DNA of 64,000 nt from Paenibacillus xylanexedens (GCF_001908275.1 NZ_CP018620.1:372001-436000), one strand, 5' to 3'; shown: positions 51,961-61,954, counted from the first letter of the stretch. The notes: generated by a model from the sequence alone, not told the origin. Numbers and translations: made by a program.

Positions 51961-54900
51961 TTATTTGGAATAATCCACCTTTTGCACAGGGATACGGAAT
52001 CGGACCTGCGTGCCTTTACCCACATGGCTATGAATCTCCAGTCCCTGACCATAGAGAGACATCAGGCGACGGTTTATATTTTGCAGCCCCACACCTCCCG
52101 GACCTTCGGTACGCCCAGACTTGACCTGAGCCATACGCTCAGGAGGGATACCTACACCATCATCCTGGACCTGTACGACTACATGCTCGCTCTCTTGGAA
52201 AATCCTAAGATGAACTGTCCCGCCGGCTGCCCGCTCCATCACGCCGTGGCGAATGGCATTCTCCACAAGTGGCTGAATACTGAGAGGTGGCAGATACAGA
52301 TGTACGTCCGATTCCACCTCATACTCAACCACCAGTCTTTCCTCAAATCTGGCCTGTTCCAGATGCACATAAGACTCCACCAATTCCAGCTCTTTGGTCA
52401 AAGGAACAAGCTGCTCCCTGTTCTGGAAGTCAAAACTTCCGCGCAGGTAATGACTCAATTCAATCAGCAGATCCGTTGCTTTGTCCGGATTCACTGCACA
52501 GGTCGCGATAATCACATTGAGTGCATTATATAGAAAGTGTGGCTTGATCTGGGCCTGCAAAAAGGCCATTTCGGTCCGAATAGCTTCCTGTACTGAGCTC
52601 CGCATCTCAATTAACGTCCGAACCCGGGCACGCAATTCACCGGCATCCACCGGTTTACTCAGGAAGTCATTGGCTCCCGCCTGGAATCCGTGTTTGATAT
52701 CCTCAGGCAACCCACGGGCGGTCAGCATCAGAATCGGTAACTCCGACAAGGAACTGTGCTCGCGCAGTTTGCGACATAACTCAAGCCCGGACATCTTAGG
52801 CATCATCCAGTCCGTAATAACAAGATCAATGGACGGGAAATCCTCACGGAGTTTCAATGCAGTGGACCCACTGTCCGCTGCGAGCACGCGATATCGTTCC
52901 GTCGATAACAGATTAAGCAATACCTGTCGATTGACGGGATCATCGTCTACAATCAGAATCGTATGCTCCGCTTCCGTAAGATCATCCTGCTCATCTGACT
53001 CTCTTGTAACAAGCTCCTTCGCCCCTGCCCCCTGTGCAGCAACATATCGGGCGGCAGCTGGTTTCGAATGAGTTTGCAAAAGTGGCATCTTCATAACAGG
53101 CAGGGTGAAATGAAAGGTCGAACCTTGCCCCGGCTCCGATTCAACCCAGATCTCACCACCGCCAAGCTCAACGAGTTTTCGCGTAATACTCAGACCCAGT
53201 CCGGTTCCATTATTCAATCGCTCAATCGTGCCGTTACTCTGCTCATACGCCTGAAAGATATCCTCCTGTTTGTCCAAGGCAATGCCTACCCCTGTATCAG
53301 CGACCGATACCTTCACCCAATCCCCTTCAACACTGGCGTACAATCGAATCTCACCCTGCTCCGTATACTTATAGGCGTTACCCAGCAAGTTATACAGAAC
53401 TTGCCTTAGGCGATCTTCGTCTGCCTCAACAAGTGGCAAGGACTGTGGCCATTGTTGAATCAATATAACCGGCTTGTCCTCAAACGTGAAACCCGAGACT
53501 TCAACCACAGTACGAGCAACGGATTCCAGATCAACAGCTACCCGTTTTAACTCGATCTCACTATTTTTTAATTTGGCAAAATCCAAAATATCGTTAACCA
53601 GCAGTGAAAGGCGCTGGCCGGTTGAAGTAATCATGGAGAGATTTTTCGCTTGCTTGGGCGTGACTGCTCCAGCCGCCCCTTCCAGCATGGATTGCGCAAT
53701 ATTAATGATGCCATGCAGGGGAGTTCGCAACTCATGAGACGTATTCGCCATGAACTCGTCCTTCAGGCTGTCGATGGCCAGCAAACGCTCCGACAGGGCT
53801 TCCACGTCTCGGAATGATTGTGCAAAGCGGATTGCGGTCACAATCATCTGGGCAAATACAAATAATAAAAGTTCAATCAGCGCAAAGAACGCTGTGTCTA
53901 GGGTAGTGAACGCACCAAGCGTATACAACACAACAACCATGAGTATGCTCATCATACTCACGAGTGCAAAGTGGCTATCATTCGGTCGTCCTTTCAACCA
54001 ATAGAACATGGCTCGCAGCGTATAGAACATGACAACAAGCGAGATCAGCAACATGGGAAGCTCAAGAGACGAGAAAAGCGTGGGAGGGAGCGTAATACCC
54101 ACAATGGTCTGAGTAATAATTAGCACTACAGCCAGACGAACAAACCACTGATGAACTGCTCCTGGCACACGGGCATCCATATACCGAAGCAAAAAGTAAT
54201 AGGCAAAGGCTGAACTAAGGAGCTGAATCCGAAGTATCTCATTATTGGTCAGGAACGGTACAAACGTACCCAGTAACTTCTCCCCATGTGTAAGAGCGTA
54301 TACCGCACCAGAAAGGCTGAATAATCCGAGAAAACGAAGCTCCTTCTCCGTACGTCGTAATCTGAACAGAAGTAGAAAAAAGGCGGCTGGCAAGATAAAA
54401 CCGAATAAGGCCATCAGATCCTTGAGCCAATCTTGTTGCTGACTTTTCAGAATACTATGCTCGTCTCCAAACAAAATGGGCGCTACAATGCCCCCAGACG
54501 AGTAACTATAATTTGATACTTGAATGATAATGTCAGCTGTATTGCCCTCAATGGACGTGAATCCTGTAAAGGGCAGATTTAATTGTATATCTGTCGCCTT
54601 GGTCTTTCCTGGCAGCCCTTTGCCGCCAATCTCTTTACCATCGATAAATATCCGGTGGGCCATGCGTATATTCTGTGTGCGTATACCATAATCATTTTTC
54701 ATCGTCCGGGGTGTAAGCTGGACTTGCAGGTGATAGGTTCCATACCCATGCGCTTGCCCCAGAGATTTGTTCCATCGGGCAGGAACCTGAGTACCAGACG
54801 AAGCCGGCAATGGCTTGCGACCGGATACACTTGCTTCAATATCTGCCGGACTCAGCAACTGCCCAGGGTAAAAATCCCAGACACCCTTTAGAGACGCTGC

Positions 54901-55056
54901 ACCCTTGCGATCAAAGTCCCATTGGGTCAGGTCAATTTTTCCATCTGTAGCCTGGGGGTTACTCTGCTCGCTAATTAACGTCTGGGCGATCCAACCCAGT
55001 GGAACAATGACAATACATATGAAGCTTATGGTCAGCATAATCCAGTGTTTTCTCAT
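51961..55056 (-). CDS. hybrid sensor with 7TM domain and two kinase modules
   Basis: This 1031-residue protein combines several parts in order. First are an N-terminal signal anchor and 7TMR-DISM extracellular domain (about 50-200). Seven transmembrane segments span about 205-405. A HisKA helix (MANTSHELRTPLHGI, about 440) with HATPase (YNLLGNAYKYTEQG, DTGVGIA, GTGLGLSIT) follows. Then come a receiver domain (LVITDWMMPKMSG, about 690-810) and a second, LytS-type kinase (AFLQAQIKPHFLYNALNVI, then DDGVGIPPE and GGVGLQNINRRL). Both kinases look intact. The adjoining BTAD response regulator is the likely output. Carbohydrate ligands are known for some DISM sensors, but none can be named here. Confidence 0.88.
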   Translation of the reverse strand: MRKHWIMLTISFICIVIVPLGWIAQTLISEQSNPQATDGKIDLTQWDFDRKGAASLKGVWDFYPGQLLSPADIEASVSGRKPLPASSGTQVPARWNKSLGQAHGYGTYHLQVQLTPRTMKNDYGIRTQNIRMAHRIFIDGKEIGGKGLPGKTKATDIQLNLPFTGFTSIEGNTADIIIQVSNYSYSSGGIVAPILFGDEHSILKSQQQDWLKDLMALFGFILPAAFFLLLFRLRRTEKELRFLGLFSLSGAVYALTHGEKLLGTFVPFLTNNEILRIQLLSSAFAYYFLLRYMDARVPGAVHQWFVRLAVVLIITQTIVGITLPPTLFSSLELPMLLISLVVMFYTLRAMFYWLKGRPNDSHFALVSMMSILMVVVLYTLGAFTTLDTAFFALIELLLFVFAQMIVTAIRFAQSFRDVEALSERLLAIDSLKDEFMANTSHELRTPLHGIINIAQSMLEGAAGAVTPKQAKNLSMITSTGQRLSLLVNDILDFAKLKNSEIELKRVAVDLESVARTVVEVSGFTFEDKPVILIQQWPQSLPLVEADEDRLRQVLYNLLGNAYKYTEQGEIRLYASVEGDWVKVSVADTGVGIALDKQEDIFQAYEQSNGTIERLNNGTGLGLSITRKLVELGGGEIWVESEPGQGSTFHFTLPVMKMPLLQTHSKPAAARYVAAQGAGAKELVTRESDEQDDLTEAEHTILIVDDDPVNRQVLLNLLSTERYRVLAADSGSTALKLREDFPSIDLVITDWMMPKMSGLELCRKLREHSSLSELPILMLTARGLPEDIKHGFQAGANDFLSKPVDAGELRARVRTLIEMRSSVQEAIRTEMAFLQAQIKPHFLYNALNVIIATCAVNPDKATDLLIELSHYLRGSFDFQNREQLVPLTKELELVESYVHLEQARFEERLVVEYEVESDVHLYLPPLSIQPLVENAIRHGVMERAAGGTVHLRIFQESEHVVVQVQDDGVGIPPERMAQVKSGRTEGPGGVGLQNINRRLMSLYGQGLEIHSHVGKGTQVRFRIPVQKVDYSK

Positions 55057-55232
55057 CTATGTATTCCTTCCATCCACAATGGCGAGAGACGTCTAATTCT
55101 GTCGATTTATCATTTTAATTCATGTTACACGTTTCTGGTGCTCACGGAAATAGTTTCCGTATCATAATCGGTCAACTTCCTTATAATTTTAAGGATCTCT
55201 ATCTGTTTTCGCCAGCTCCTGGTACACCAAGA

Positions 55233-55282
55233 AACCCCAGGCCGAATTTCACCGGAATGAACGGGCGAAATGGCCTGGGGTT
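55233..55282. terminator. hairpin downstream of the SRPBCC gene
   Basis: AACCCCAGGCC (55233-55243) and GGCCTGGGGTT (55272-55282) pair perfectly, with extra inner ATTTC/GAAAT pairing. The T-run on the minus strand is weak, so termination strength is uncertain. Confidence 0.65.
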
Positions 55283-55296
55283 GATTGAATGAAGAT

Positions 55297-55725
55297 TTAT
55301 TTAACAACTTGAGCAAGCTTCTGAACGATTCCGGCCCATCCCTGTTCCATACGTTCGCGTACGATAGCGTGGGCCTGTCCAAACTCGGTCAGTTTATCTG
55401 CATCCCAACCGCTATGAATCAGTGTAAAATCCGTACCTTCGGGCTGTTCATTCAGTTGGAACGTCAACGTCCAGTCCTTACCCCAGCGGAATGAAAGCTT
55501 TTGCAGTGGAAGAACTTCCGTCACCTGACATGGTGATTGGCCGAAGGGGCCTGCTTCCAATATAAACTCGTGACCTTCCACGGGTTCCAGATTGCTTGGC
55601 ATGAACCAGGTTTTCAGTCCCTGCTCGGTTGAGACCATTTCCCACACCTTCTCTACAGGTGCATGGAGCACCAGTTCCTGCCGGATATCTGGCAGTGCAC
55701 TTGATGAACTTGATGATGAATCCAT
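55297..55725 (-). CDS. SRPBCC/AHSA1-domain protein
   Basis: This 142-residue START-fold protein of the Aha1-like family has LVLHAPVEKVWEMVSTEQGLKTWFMP, LSFRWGKDWTLTFQL and a C-terminal amphipathic helix (MEQGWAGIVQKLAQVV). Such proteins bind hydrophobic ligands; many pair with an ArsR regulator, which is absent here. The N-terminus carries a run of seven serines. ATG at 55725 has AAGGAGG 8 bases upstream. Confidence 0.85.
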   Translation of the reverse strand: MDSSSSSSSALPDIRQELVLHAPVEKVWEMVSTEQGLKTWFMPSNLEPVEGHEFILEAGPFGQSPCQVTEVLPLQKLSFRWGKDWTLTFQLNEQPEGTDFTLIHSGWDADKLTEFGQAHAIVRERMEQGWAGIVQKLAQVVK

Positions 55726-55948
55726 TCGAATCACCTCCTTATACATCATTTCGTATACTACCCGAATAGAAGTTGACCTCCGCTTTATCTCCACCCTATA
55801 ATTGGAACATATTACATAAAAGGTGCGTGATTCCTATGATAGTCTGCTCTGAAAAATCCAATTCCAACCGTTGCTGGAAGGGATAAACTTAACGAGTCCC
55901 CTTCCACGTTGCAATTCATTACATCAAAATGTGGGGGACACCTATACT

Positions 55949-56716
55949 ATGTCATTCAGTTATTATGGTCCGTTATGCACCGCCGTTTATGATCTCACGA
56001 AACCTGTGGGACACTCCTTGGGAGGAGACATTGAATTCTATCGCCATTATCTTCAGCGCTGCAAAGGACGTATCCTTGAAGCCATGTCGGGATCAGGCCG
56101 AGTGCTCATTCCTTTGCTTGAAGCAGGCTTGAAGGTGGATGGAATTGATTATTCAACCGATATGATTGACTCTTGCCGTTCCAGTTGTATGGAGCGGGCA
56201 TTACCCATGCCTGAGCTGTTCGTTGCCGATCTGGAGAAGCTTGACCTTCCATATCGATACGAGGCAATTATCATTCCCGGAGGTTCTCTGCTCCTCATCC
56301 AAGACAGACAGGCGTCGATTAACGTATTACGTAATCTATTTCAGCATTTAGAACCTGGCGGCAGGCTCGTGTTTGATCTGTTTCTTCCCGATGTGACACA
56401 ACCCTCTTCTGTAGAAACATCAACCGTTTCATTACCCGATGGTGATACGATCACGGTAGAAGTGAAAACCATTGAAGTGAACCTTCTTCAACAGTACAAA
56501 GTGAGTCTGATCCGATACGAACAATGGCATCAGGGTGCTCTTGTTGCTACGGAGCTGCAAGAACTCACTCTACGTTGGTACGGCATAGAAGAGTTACGCC
56601 TAATTCTCGAACACATTGGTTTCTCTGACATTAAAGTGTACGCCGACTTTAACCCGGATCAACCACCCACGCAGTCCAATCAAAATTTCGTATATGAAGC
56701 AACTAGAAGAGCGTAG
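55949..56716 (+). CDS. SAM-dependent methyltransferase
   Basis: This 255-residue class I methyltransferase has motif I ILEAMSGSGRVLIPLLEAG, acidic post-I residue in VDGIDYSTDMID, and AIIIPGGSLLLI and LEPGGRLVFDLFLPD further on. A mixed C-terminal strand region may recognise the substrate, which is unknown. GGGGG lies about 11 bases before the ATG. It is divergent from the SRPBCC gene and otherwise alone. Confidence 0.83.
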   Translation: MSFSYYGPLCTAVYDLTKPVGHSLGGDIEFYRHYLQRCKGRILEAMSGSGRVLIPLLEAGLKVDGIDYSTDMIDSCRSSCMERALPMPELFVADLEKLDLPYRYEAIIIPGGSLLLIQDRQASINVLRNLFQHLEPGGRLVFDLFLPDVTQPSSVETSTVSLPDGDTITVEVKTIEVNLLQQYKVSLIRYEQWHQGALVATELQELTLRWYGIEELRLILEHIGFSDIKVYADFNPDQPPTQSNQNFVYEATRRA

Positions 56717-56764
56717 CCATCCGTAATTGGATGGATATGCTGATGCTTCTCACTATAAAAAAAT

Positions 56765-56804
56765 TAGGCCACAGCAAAGGTTATCCCCTGCTGTGGCCTA
56801 TTTT
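56765..56804 (+). terminator. terminator of the methyltransferase gene
   Basis: TAGGCCACAGCA (56765-56776) and TGCTGTGGCCTA (56789-56800) pair perfectly, followed by TTTT. Confidence 0.85.
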
Positions 56805-56833
56805 ACTATATAAAATTTGCAATAACATTTACA

Positions 56834-56968
56834 TGAGAACGCAGAGGGCAGAAATAGCCTGAAGAAGCGGAGCGTTCGCCTTTATCCTCAGATTTTCACC
56901 TTTGAACAAGTGAATCAAAAAAATCTGGGGATAACAGCGATCGGAAGGTTATTCTGTCATCGGAGTGG
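56834..56968 (+). repeat. dispersed repeat family 2, copy 3 (short form)
   Basis: GAGGGCAGAAATAGCCTGAA, GCGGAGCG, the hairpin TTATCCTCAGATTTT...AAATCTGGGGATAA, and CAGCGATCGGAAGGTTATTC...ATCGGAGTGG follow the same order as at 34970-35105. Confidence 0.8.
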
Positions 56969-56994
56969 CAAGTGTAAGTATAATTTAGAGCAAA

Positions 56995-58029
56995 TTAGTA
57001 TCCACGAGAATATTGCTCCGCAATGGCAGCTTGATCCTTGCTGACACCCAGCTCCAGAGCCGCATGGTTCGCCCAGTACGGATCACGCAGCATACCTCTG
57101 CCAACGGCAACCAAATCCGCATCGCCGTTGCCAATCACCGCCTGAGCCAATGCTGCATCCTCCAGCATACCCACTGCGATTACAGGAACGCTCAGTTCTT
57201 CACGTAAACGACGGGCAAATGGTACCTGATACCCCGGATAGTTCCCCGGTTTCCGCTGTCCCGAAGGACCTTCGCCACCTGAACTGATATGGAACATGTC
57301 CACACCTGCGTCTTGGTAGGCACGAGCGATATTGATGGTGTGGTCGATGTCGTATCCACCATCCGCATATTCTACAGCCGAAATCCGCAAAATCAGCGGC
57401 ATATCTGCTGGCATTTCTTTTTTCACTGCCCGAATGACTTCTACTCCAAAACGGGACAGATCCTGCCCATATACATCCTCACGATGGTTCATCAGCGGGG
57501 AATGGAACTGGTGGATCAGGTATCCATGTGCACCGTGCAGCTCAATGGTATCTACTCCAGCCTGCACTGCGCGGCGAACACCGTCTGCGAACTTTTGCAT
57601 CATAGCTTCTACTTCTTCCGTACTTAACGCACGTGGTTCCTTGTACTTTTCTCCCGGGAATGTAACTACCGATGGGGCAACCGGCTGCGGAGCATCCTCT
57701 GCTTTTCGTCCCGCATGTGCGATCTGAATAGCTACTTTGGAGCCGTAGGCATGAATTCCATCTACAAGTTTGGTGAAGGCAGGCACATGCTCATCTGACC
57801 ATATACCCAAGTCATTATCCGTAATACGTCCATCCGGATCTACATCGGTCATCTCGATTACAATCAGTCCTGTTCCTCCAACCGCACGGCTCACATAGTG
57901 AACCTGATGCCAATCGTTCGGAATGCCATCCTTCGCAGTGACAGAATATTGGCACATCGGTGCCATAACGACACGGTTATTTAATTGCAGACTCTTGAAT
58001 TGATAAGGGGAAAATAATTGTTCAGTCAT
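56995..58029 (-). CDS. namA: NADPH dehydrogenase, old yellow enzyme family (YqjM-like)
   Basis: This 344-residue FMN TIM-barrel enzyme carries VVMAPMCQYSVTAKDG (with the Cys of the YqjM class), QIAHAGRKAE, the substrate-binding His pair in ELHGAHGYLIHQFHSPLMN, and the phosphate-binding end GNGDADLVAVGRGMLRDPYW. It reduces activated C=C bonds of enones and nitro compounds with NADPH, a detoxification role. AGGAGA precedes the ATG. It lies 48 bases after a tautomerase gene and is probably cotranscribed with it. Confidence 0.92.
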   Translation of the reverse strand: MTEQLFSPYQFKSLQLNNRVVMAPMCQYSVTAKDGIPNDWHQVHYVSRAVGGTGLIVIEMTDVDPDGRITDNDLGIWSDEHVPAFTKLVDGIHAYGSKVAIQIAHAGRKAEDAPQPVAPSVVTFPGEKYKEPRALSTEEVEAMMQKFADGVRRAVQAGVDTIELHGAHGYLIHQFHSPLMNHREDVYGQDLSRFGVEVIRAVKKEMPADMPLILRISAVEYADGGYDIDHTINIARAYQDAGVDMFHISSGGEGPSGQRKPGNYPGYQVPFARRLREELSVPVIAVGMLEDAALAQAVIGNGDADLVAVGRGMLRDPYWANHAALELGVSKDQAAIAEQYSRGY

Positions 58030-58077
58030 TGATGTTACATCTCCTGTTCCATGATCATGATATATATGAAGCCTTAC

Positions 58078-58269
58078 TTATTTGTCTAAGTCCGAAAACA
58101 GTTTTCCGTTCTTGCCGTAATTGTCCTTCTCCAAATCCTCAATGAAGATAAAGACTTTGCTCGGATCAACATCCAGTGTCTCACAAGCCACCTGAGTCAT
58201 ACGTTCAATCAACTGACGTTTCTGCTCAACCGACTTGCCTTCCAGTACCTTAACCGTGATAAATGGCAT
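58078..58269 (-). CDS. 4-oxalocrotonate tautomerase family protein
   Basis: This 63-residue protein has Pro directly after the initiator Met (MPFITVKVLEGKSVEQKRQL), the catalytic base of the family, plus VDPSKVFIFIEDL. The monomer size matches the hexameric 4-OT class. It interconverts keto and enol forms of small unsaturated acids. AAAGGATG precedes the ATG. Together with namA it suggests a small enone/electrophile detoxification operon. Confidence 0.88.
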   Translation of the reverse strand: MPFITVKVLEGKSVEQKRQLIERMTQVACETLDVDPSKVFIFIEDLEKDNYGKNGKLFSDLDK

Positions 58270-58486
58270 GTCTTGAACTCATCCTTTCTTCATCATTTAT
58301 TATGAACCTCAGTTATAGAAATACAAGTACGTACATTTTTGTGACCTAGTACCCTTTTTGATACCTAGAAATCCTCATATTTCGGTTCTGCTGCATTCTG
58401 GAAATGACTGCAAAACATGATATGATAACCGTAGAGAACCACAATAATTACTATACCCAATTTACATAAGTTGTGACTAACGGTTA

Positions 58487-58653
58487 CACGATAACGGAGA
58501 GGGCAGAAATAACCTGTAGAAGCGGAGCTAAAAGCTTTCTCCAAGAAAGCTGCTTCGAAAGCATACGCTATCCTCAGATTTTCACCTTTGTAAAAGTGGA
58601 TCAAAAAATCTGGGGATAACAGCGATCAGAAGGTTATTCTGGCCTCGTAGTGG
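58487..58653 (+). repeat. dispersed repeat family 2, copy 4 (long form)
   Basis: It opens AACGGAGAGGGCAGAAATAA, contains AAAAGCTTTCTCC/AAGAAAGCT and AAAGCATACGCTATCC, the hairpin, and ends ACAGCGATCAGAAGGTTATT...CTCGTAGTGG. The extra inner hairpin is shared only with 15773-15936. It accounts for much of the 58270-58711 gene-free stretch; no other gene was seen there. Confidence 0.8.
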
Positions 58654-58711
58654 ATCAGTGTAAAACAAGTAGCTCAACTTATATACTACTCAAGCTAGGG
58701 AGAGGTTATAT

Positions 58712-59950
58712 ATGAAAGATATATTAATTCAAAGACTGAGTACTTACGTTCAGATGGATACCCAATCCGATGAAAATAGCGAGACATGCCCTTCCACACC
58801 CGGCCAACTGGCCTTGGGCAAACTGCTCGTTGAAGAGTGTACCTCCATTGGTCTGCAAGATGTGACGATGGATGAGAACGGTTATGTCATGGCTACACTG
58901 CCATCCAATACCGACAAGGATGTTCCTGTAATTGGTTTCCTGGCTCACCTCGATACAGCGACCGACTTTACAGGCAAAAATGTCAAACCACAGGTTATCA
59001 ATAACTATGACGGTGCTGACATTGTGCTGAACTCGGAACTGGATGTAGTACTGTCCAACAAGGATTTCCCGGAGCTGCATGAGTATAAAGGCCACACCCT
59101 GATCACAACCGATGGTACAACGTTGCTTGGTGCAGACAATAAGGCAGGCATTGCTGAGATCATGACGGCGATGGCCTATCTGATTGAACACCCGGAAGTG
59201 AAACACGGTAAGATTCGGGTTGCTTTTACCCCGGATGAAGAGATTGGCCGTGGACCGCACAAGTTCGATGTAGCTGCTTTTGGAGCCAAATATGCGTACA
59301 CAGTTGATGGCGGACCGCTTGGTGAGCTGGAATACGAGAGCTTTAACGCAGCTGCCGCCAAAATTACGGTACGAGGAACCAATGTACATCCTGGAACTGC
59401 GAAGGATAAGATGGTGAACTCTCTGAAAATTGCAATGGAATTGAATCGACGCCTGCCTGTGGAGGAAGCTCCTGAATTCACGGACGGTTATGATGGGTTC
59501 TACCATCTGTTGTCTCTGGATGGTGACGTTGAGCTGACAAAGATGAGCTACATCATCCGTGATTTCGACCGGGAGAAGTTTGAAGAGCGCAAAACAAATC
59601 TGCTCCATATCGCAAACGAACTGAAGACCAAGTATGGAGAGAAAAGCATCACGGTTGAATTGAATGACCAGTACTATAATATGCGCGAGAAAATTGAACC
59701 CGTACGCCAGATCGTCGACATTGCCCATGAAGCCATGACCCGACTGGACATCGAACCTGTTATTCGCCCCATCCGGGGAGGAACAGATGGTTCCCAGCTA
59801 TCCTATATGGGCATGCCAACACCAAATATCTTCACTGGCGGTGAAAACTACCATGGCAAATTCGAATATGTATCGGTAGACAATATGGTGAAGGCAACCC
59901 GTGTCATTGTAGAGATCGCTCAATTGTTCGAGCAAAGCGGAGATATCTAA
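58712..59950 (+). CDS. pepT: peptidase T (tripeptidase)
   Basis: This 412-residue M20 metallopeptidase has zinc-binding residues in [26 protein letters not shown], and the last His in [25 protein letters not shown] lines the active site. The dimerisation domain sits between about 205 and 320. It releases the N-terminal residue of tripeptides in the cytosol. AGGGAGAGG precedes the ATG. Confidence 0.93.
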   Translation: MKDILIQRLSTYVQMDTQSDENSETCPSTPGQLALGKLLVEECTSIGLQDVTMDENGYVMATLPSNTDKDVPVIGFLAHLDTATDFTGKNVKPQVINNYDGADIVLNSELDVVLSNKDFPELHEYKGHTLITTDGTTLLGADNKAGIAEIMTAMAYLIEHPEVKHGKIRVAFTPDEEIGRGPHKFDVAAFGAKYAYTVDGGPLGELEYESFNAAAAKITVRGTNVHPGTAKDKMVNSLKIAMELNRRLPVEEAPEFTDGYDGFYHLLSLDGDVELTKMSYIIRDFDREKFEERKTNLLHIANELKTKYGEKSITVELNDQYYNMREKIEPVRQIVDIAHEAMTRLDIEPVIRPIRGGTDGSQLSYMGMPTPNIFTGGENYHGKFEYVSVDNMVKATRVIVEIAQLFEQSGDI

Positions 59951-59971
59951 TCCACTTGAAGTGCAGAGCAA

Positions 59972-60009
59972 AAAGAGCACCCCTTGGGATATTCGGGAGG
60001 GTGCTCTTT
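59972..60009. terminator. bidirectional terminator between pepT and the Crp-family gene
   Basis: AAAGAGCACCC and GGGTGCTCTTT form a perfect 11-bp stem with A-run left and T-run right, placed between convergent genes. Confidence 0.85.
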
Positions 60010-60085
60010 GTTATGCCATATTGTATTTTATTGTGTCGCGTCATGTCGCATAGATATGCAGGCTTGGTCTTTATTTAAAATGCCA

Positions 60086-60778
60086 TCACTCATATATATT
60101 GCCTCCCGCGATGACACGCAACTGTTCCAGATCACAGATAACAAGCTTTCGTTGCACTTTGTGAATAATATTTCGATTACACAGATCTTGAACGACTCTA
60201 TTAAGATGCCTATAGCTGGTGCCCAGCATATCCGCCAGTTCGGTGAGCTTGGAGGTCTGGATCTCTTCCGAAGAGGACTCGTCCTGGCCCATTGTGGACA
60301 ACAGATAGCTGGCAAATCGGCTCTCGACCGGATATAACATGTTCAGACTCGACAGGTTGGAGAAGGTATACAATTTGTGTGTAACTTGACTCAGCATAAA
60401 GTGGAGAAATTTAGGATTCTCTGCATAGGTATTCTGGAGAGCGCGATAACTGATACCCAGCAACAGGCTTTTGCTCACAGACTCTACCGTATTCATAGCC
60501 TCCTTGCCATTTACCAGTTCCAAATCTCCCACAAGCGCAAGTGGTGTACTGAAACGAAGCAACAGAGACTTGCCGTTAGGCAGGGTGGTATAGATCTTGA
60601 GCTTGCCCTGCACGAGAAAATACAATCGCTCGGGTCGCTCACCTTTGGCACATATCATCTCGCCCTTCGCAGCCTCAAGCAGTCGCAACTCCGCGAGTGC
60701 AGACTCGTCCAGCACCTGATCCAACCCATTCTCACGGGCAAGTTGCCGCACAAGTCCAAAGTCCATAATTTCCTTCAT
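60086..60778 (-). CDS. Crp/Fnr family regulator (YeiL-like)
   Basis: This 230-residue protein has a cyclic-nucleotide-binding-type beta-barrel (RLYFLVQGKLKIYTTLPNGKSLLLRFSTP), a dimer helix, and a winged helix (TSKLTELADMLGTSYRHLNRVVQDL). It resembles YeiL, a stationary-phase regulator. No cluster of cysteines typical of FNR is present. ATG at 60778 follows GGAGGGG by about 9 bases. A palindrome in its upstream region may be its own binding site. Confidence 0.85.
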   Translation of the reverse strand: MKEIMDFGLVRQLARENGLDQVLDESALAELRLLEAAKGEMICAKGERPERLYFLVQGKLKIYTTLPNGKSLLLRFSTPLALVGDLELVNGKEAMNTVESVSKSLLLGISYRALQNTYAENPKFLHFMLSQVTHKLYTFSNLSSLNMLYPVESRFASYLLSTMGQDESSSEEIQTSKLTELADMLGTSYRHLNRVVQDLCNRNIIHKVQRKLVICDLEQLRVIAGGNIYE

Positions 60779-60817
60779 TCCGACTTCCCCTCCGTTGTCG
60801 TATATAACGTATGCAAA

Positions 60818-60831
60818 AGGACATATGTCCT
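60818..60831. promoter_or_regulatory. 14-bp palindrome upstream of the Crp-family gene
   Basis: AGGACATATGTCCT is a perfect palindrome 40 bases before the start of the Crp/Fnr gene, in the region shared with the divergent chemoreceptor gene. It could be an autoregulatory operator. Confidence 0.4.
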
Positions 60832-61061
60832 ATAATTGATATACACTCGTACAAATATCTTGATATAAAAATAGTTACAACTAACACTTATATCCAATAA
60901 ATCAGTTCAAATGGTAAATATTTAAAAATTTAATCATAAAATGTTCATTCTTTCATACAAAATGCCGTTCACGAAAAGCCCTTTCCGTCCGATGAAAGAT
61001 AGAGCATTCCATAGATCGATAAAAATAATACATTCAAATATTGAAAGGATGGTCCTCTTCC

Positions 61062-61901
61062 ATGAACGTTGTAGATGCCCTGCTTAAAGTAATGCCTTAT
61101 ATCAGCCTGATCCTCAGAGAACCAGCTAGTTTAACTCTTTATGATCACGAAAAAGTATTAGATGTCATTATGACAGATAAATTTGATCTTGGTTTTGAAA
61201 AAGGAATGACACTTCTGGAATCGTATCAAAACTTTTCCATCTTAAAAAATGGAAGAGAAGCTACTCTATCTACTCTTTCCAAGGAAGTTTATGGTATCGA
61301 ACTGGATATTTTGAACATTCCGATCTTTGATGATCACCAGAACGTTGTTGCTGTTTTCTGTGTATCTTACGACCAATCTAACCAGAACCAACTTGAGGAT
61401 ATTATACAAGAAAATCAAACCATCAATGGTAACCTCGTTGATATGGTGCAACATGTCGCCGCTCATGCCGAAGAATTGCAAGCAACCAGTGAACAGATCT
61501 TGCAGAACACAAGACTTGCTGTTCAGAACTCTTCCCAAATCAACAAAGTAGCCGGGTTCATTCGTGAAATCTCTGAACAAACCAACTTGCTTGGCCTGAA
61601 TGCCGCTATTGAAGCCGCTCGCGTTGGTGAGGCAGGCGCTGGCTTCGGCGTGGTGGCATCCGAAGTACGCAAACTCTCTGTGGATGCCAAACAAGCTACA
61701 AGTGATATCGATACCAGCCTGAGAGATGTACAACAGGTCATCAAACAGATGGAAGTTGAAGTCTCACAGATAGCAGCCTCTTCACAGGAACAAGCAACGC
61801 TTGTAGCATCCTTTACGGATGTTATTGAGCAGCTTAACGAAACAGGGGCACGAATGAAAACTCTATCCGAACAACTAATCAGTTACTCAGTTAAAAAGTA
61901 A
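61062..61901 (+). CDS. soluble methyl-accepting chemotaxis-like protein
   Basis: This 279-residue protein has no transmembrane segment. Residues 1-110 form a small sensor ([19 protein letters not shown] looks like a PAS or GAF-type strand end). Residues about 130-270 are a shortened signalling coiled coil with the hairpin tip [39 protein letters not shown], complete for CheA/CheW contact. It is about half the length of transmembrane receptors. ATG at 61062 has AAAGGATGG 9 bases upstream. It lies divergent from the YeiL-like regulator. Confidence 0.83.
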   Translation: MNVVDALLKVMPYISLILREPASLTLYDHEKVLDVIMTDKFDLGFEKGMTLLESYQNFSILKNGREATLSTLSKEVYGIELDILNIPIFDDHQNVVAVFCVSYDQSNQNQLEDIIQENQTINGNLVDMVQHVAAHAEELQATSEQILQNTRLAVQNSSQINKVAGFIREISEQTNLLGLNAAIEAARVGEAGAGFGVVASEVRKLSVDAKQATSDIDTSLRDVQQVIKQMEVEVSQIAASSQEQATLVASFTDVIEQLNETGARMKTLSEQLISYSVKK

Positions 61902-61954
61902 TCAAAATATATCTTTTGATGAACTTTCGCTAGTGCAAAGAAACATTTTATATG

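Noticed and set aside
58724..59728. 334-codon open frame on the minus strand
   Set aside because: Antisense shadow of pepT, which has clear catalytic motifs in the other strand.
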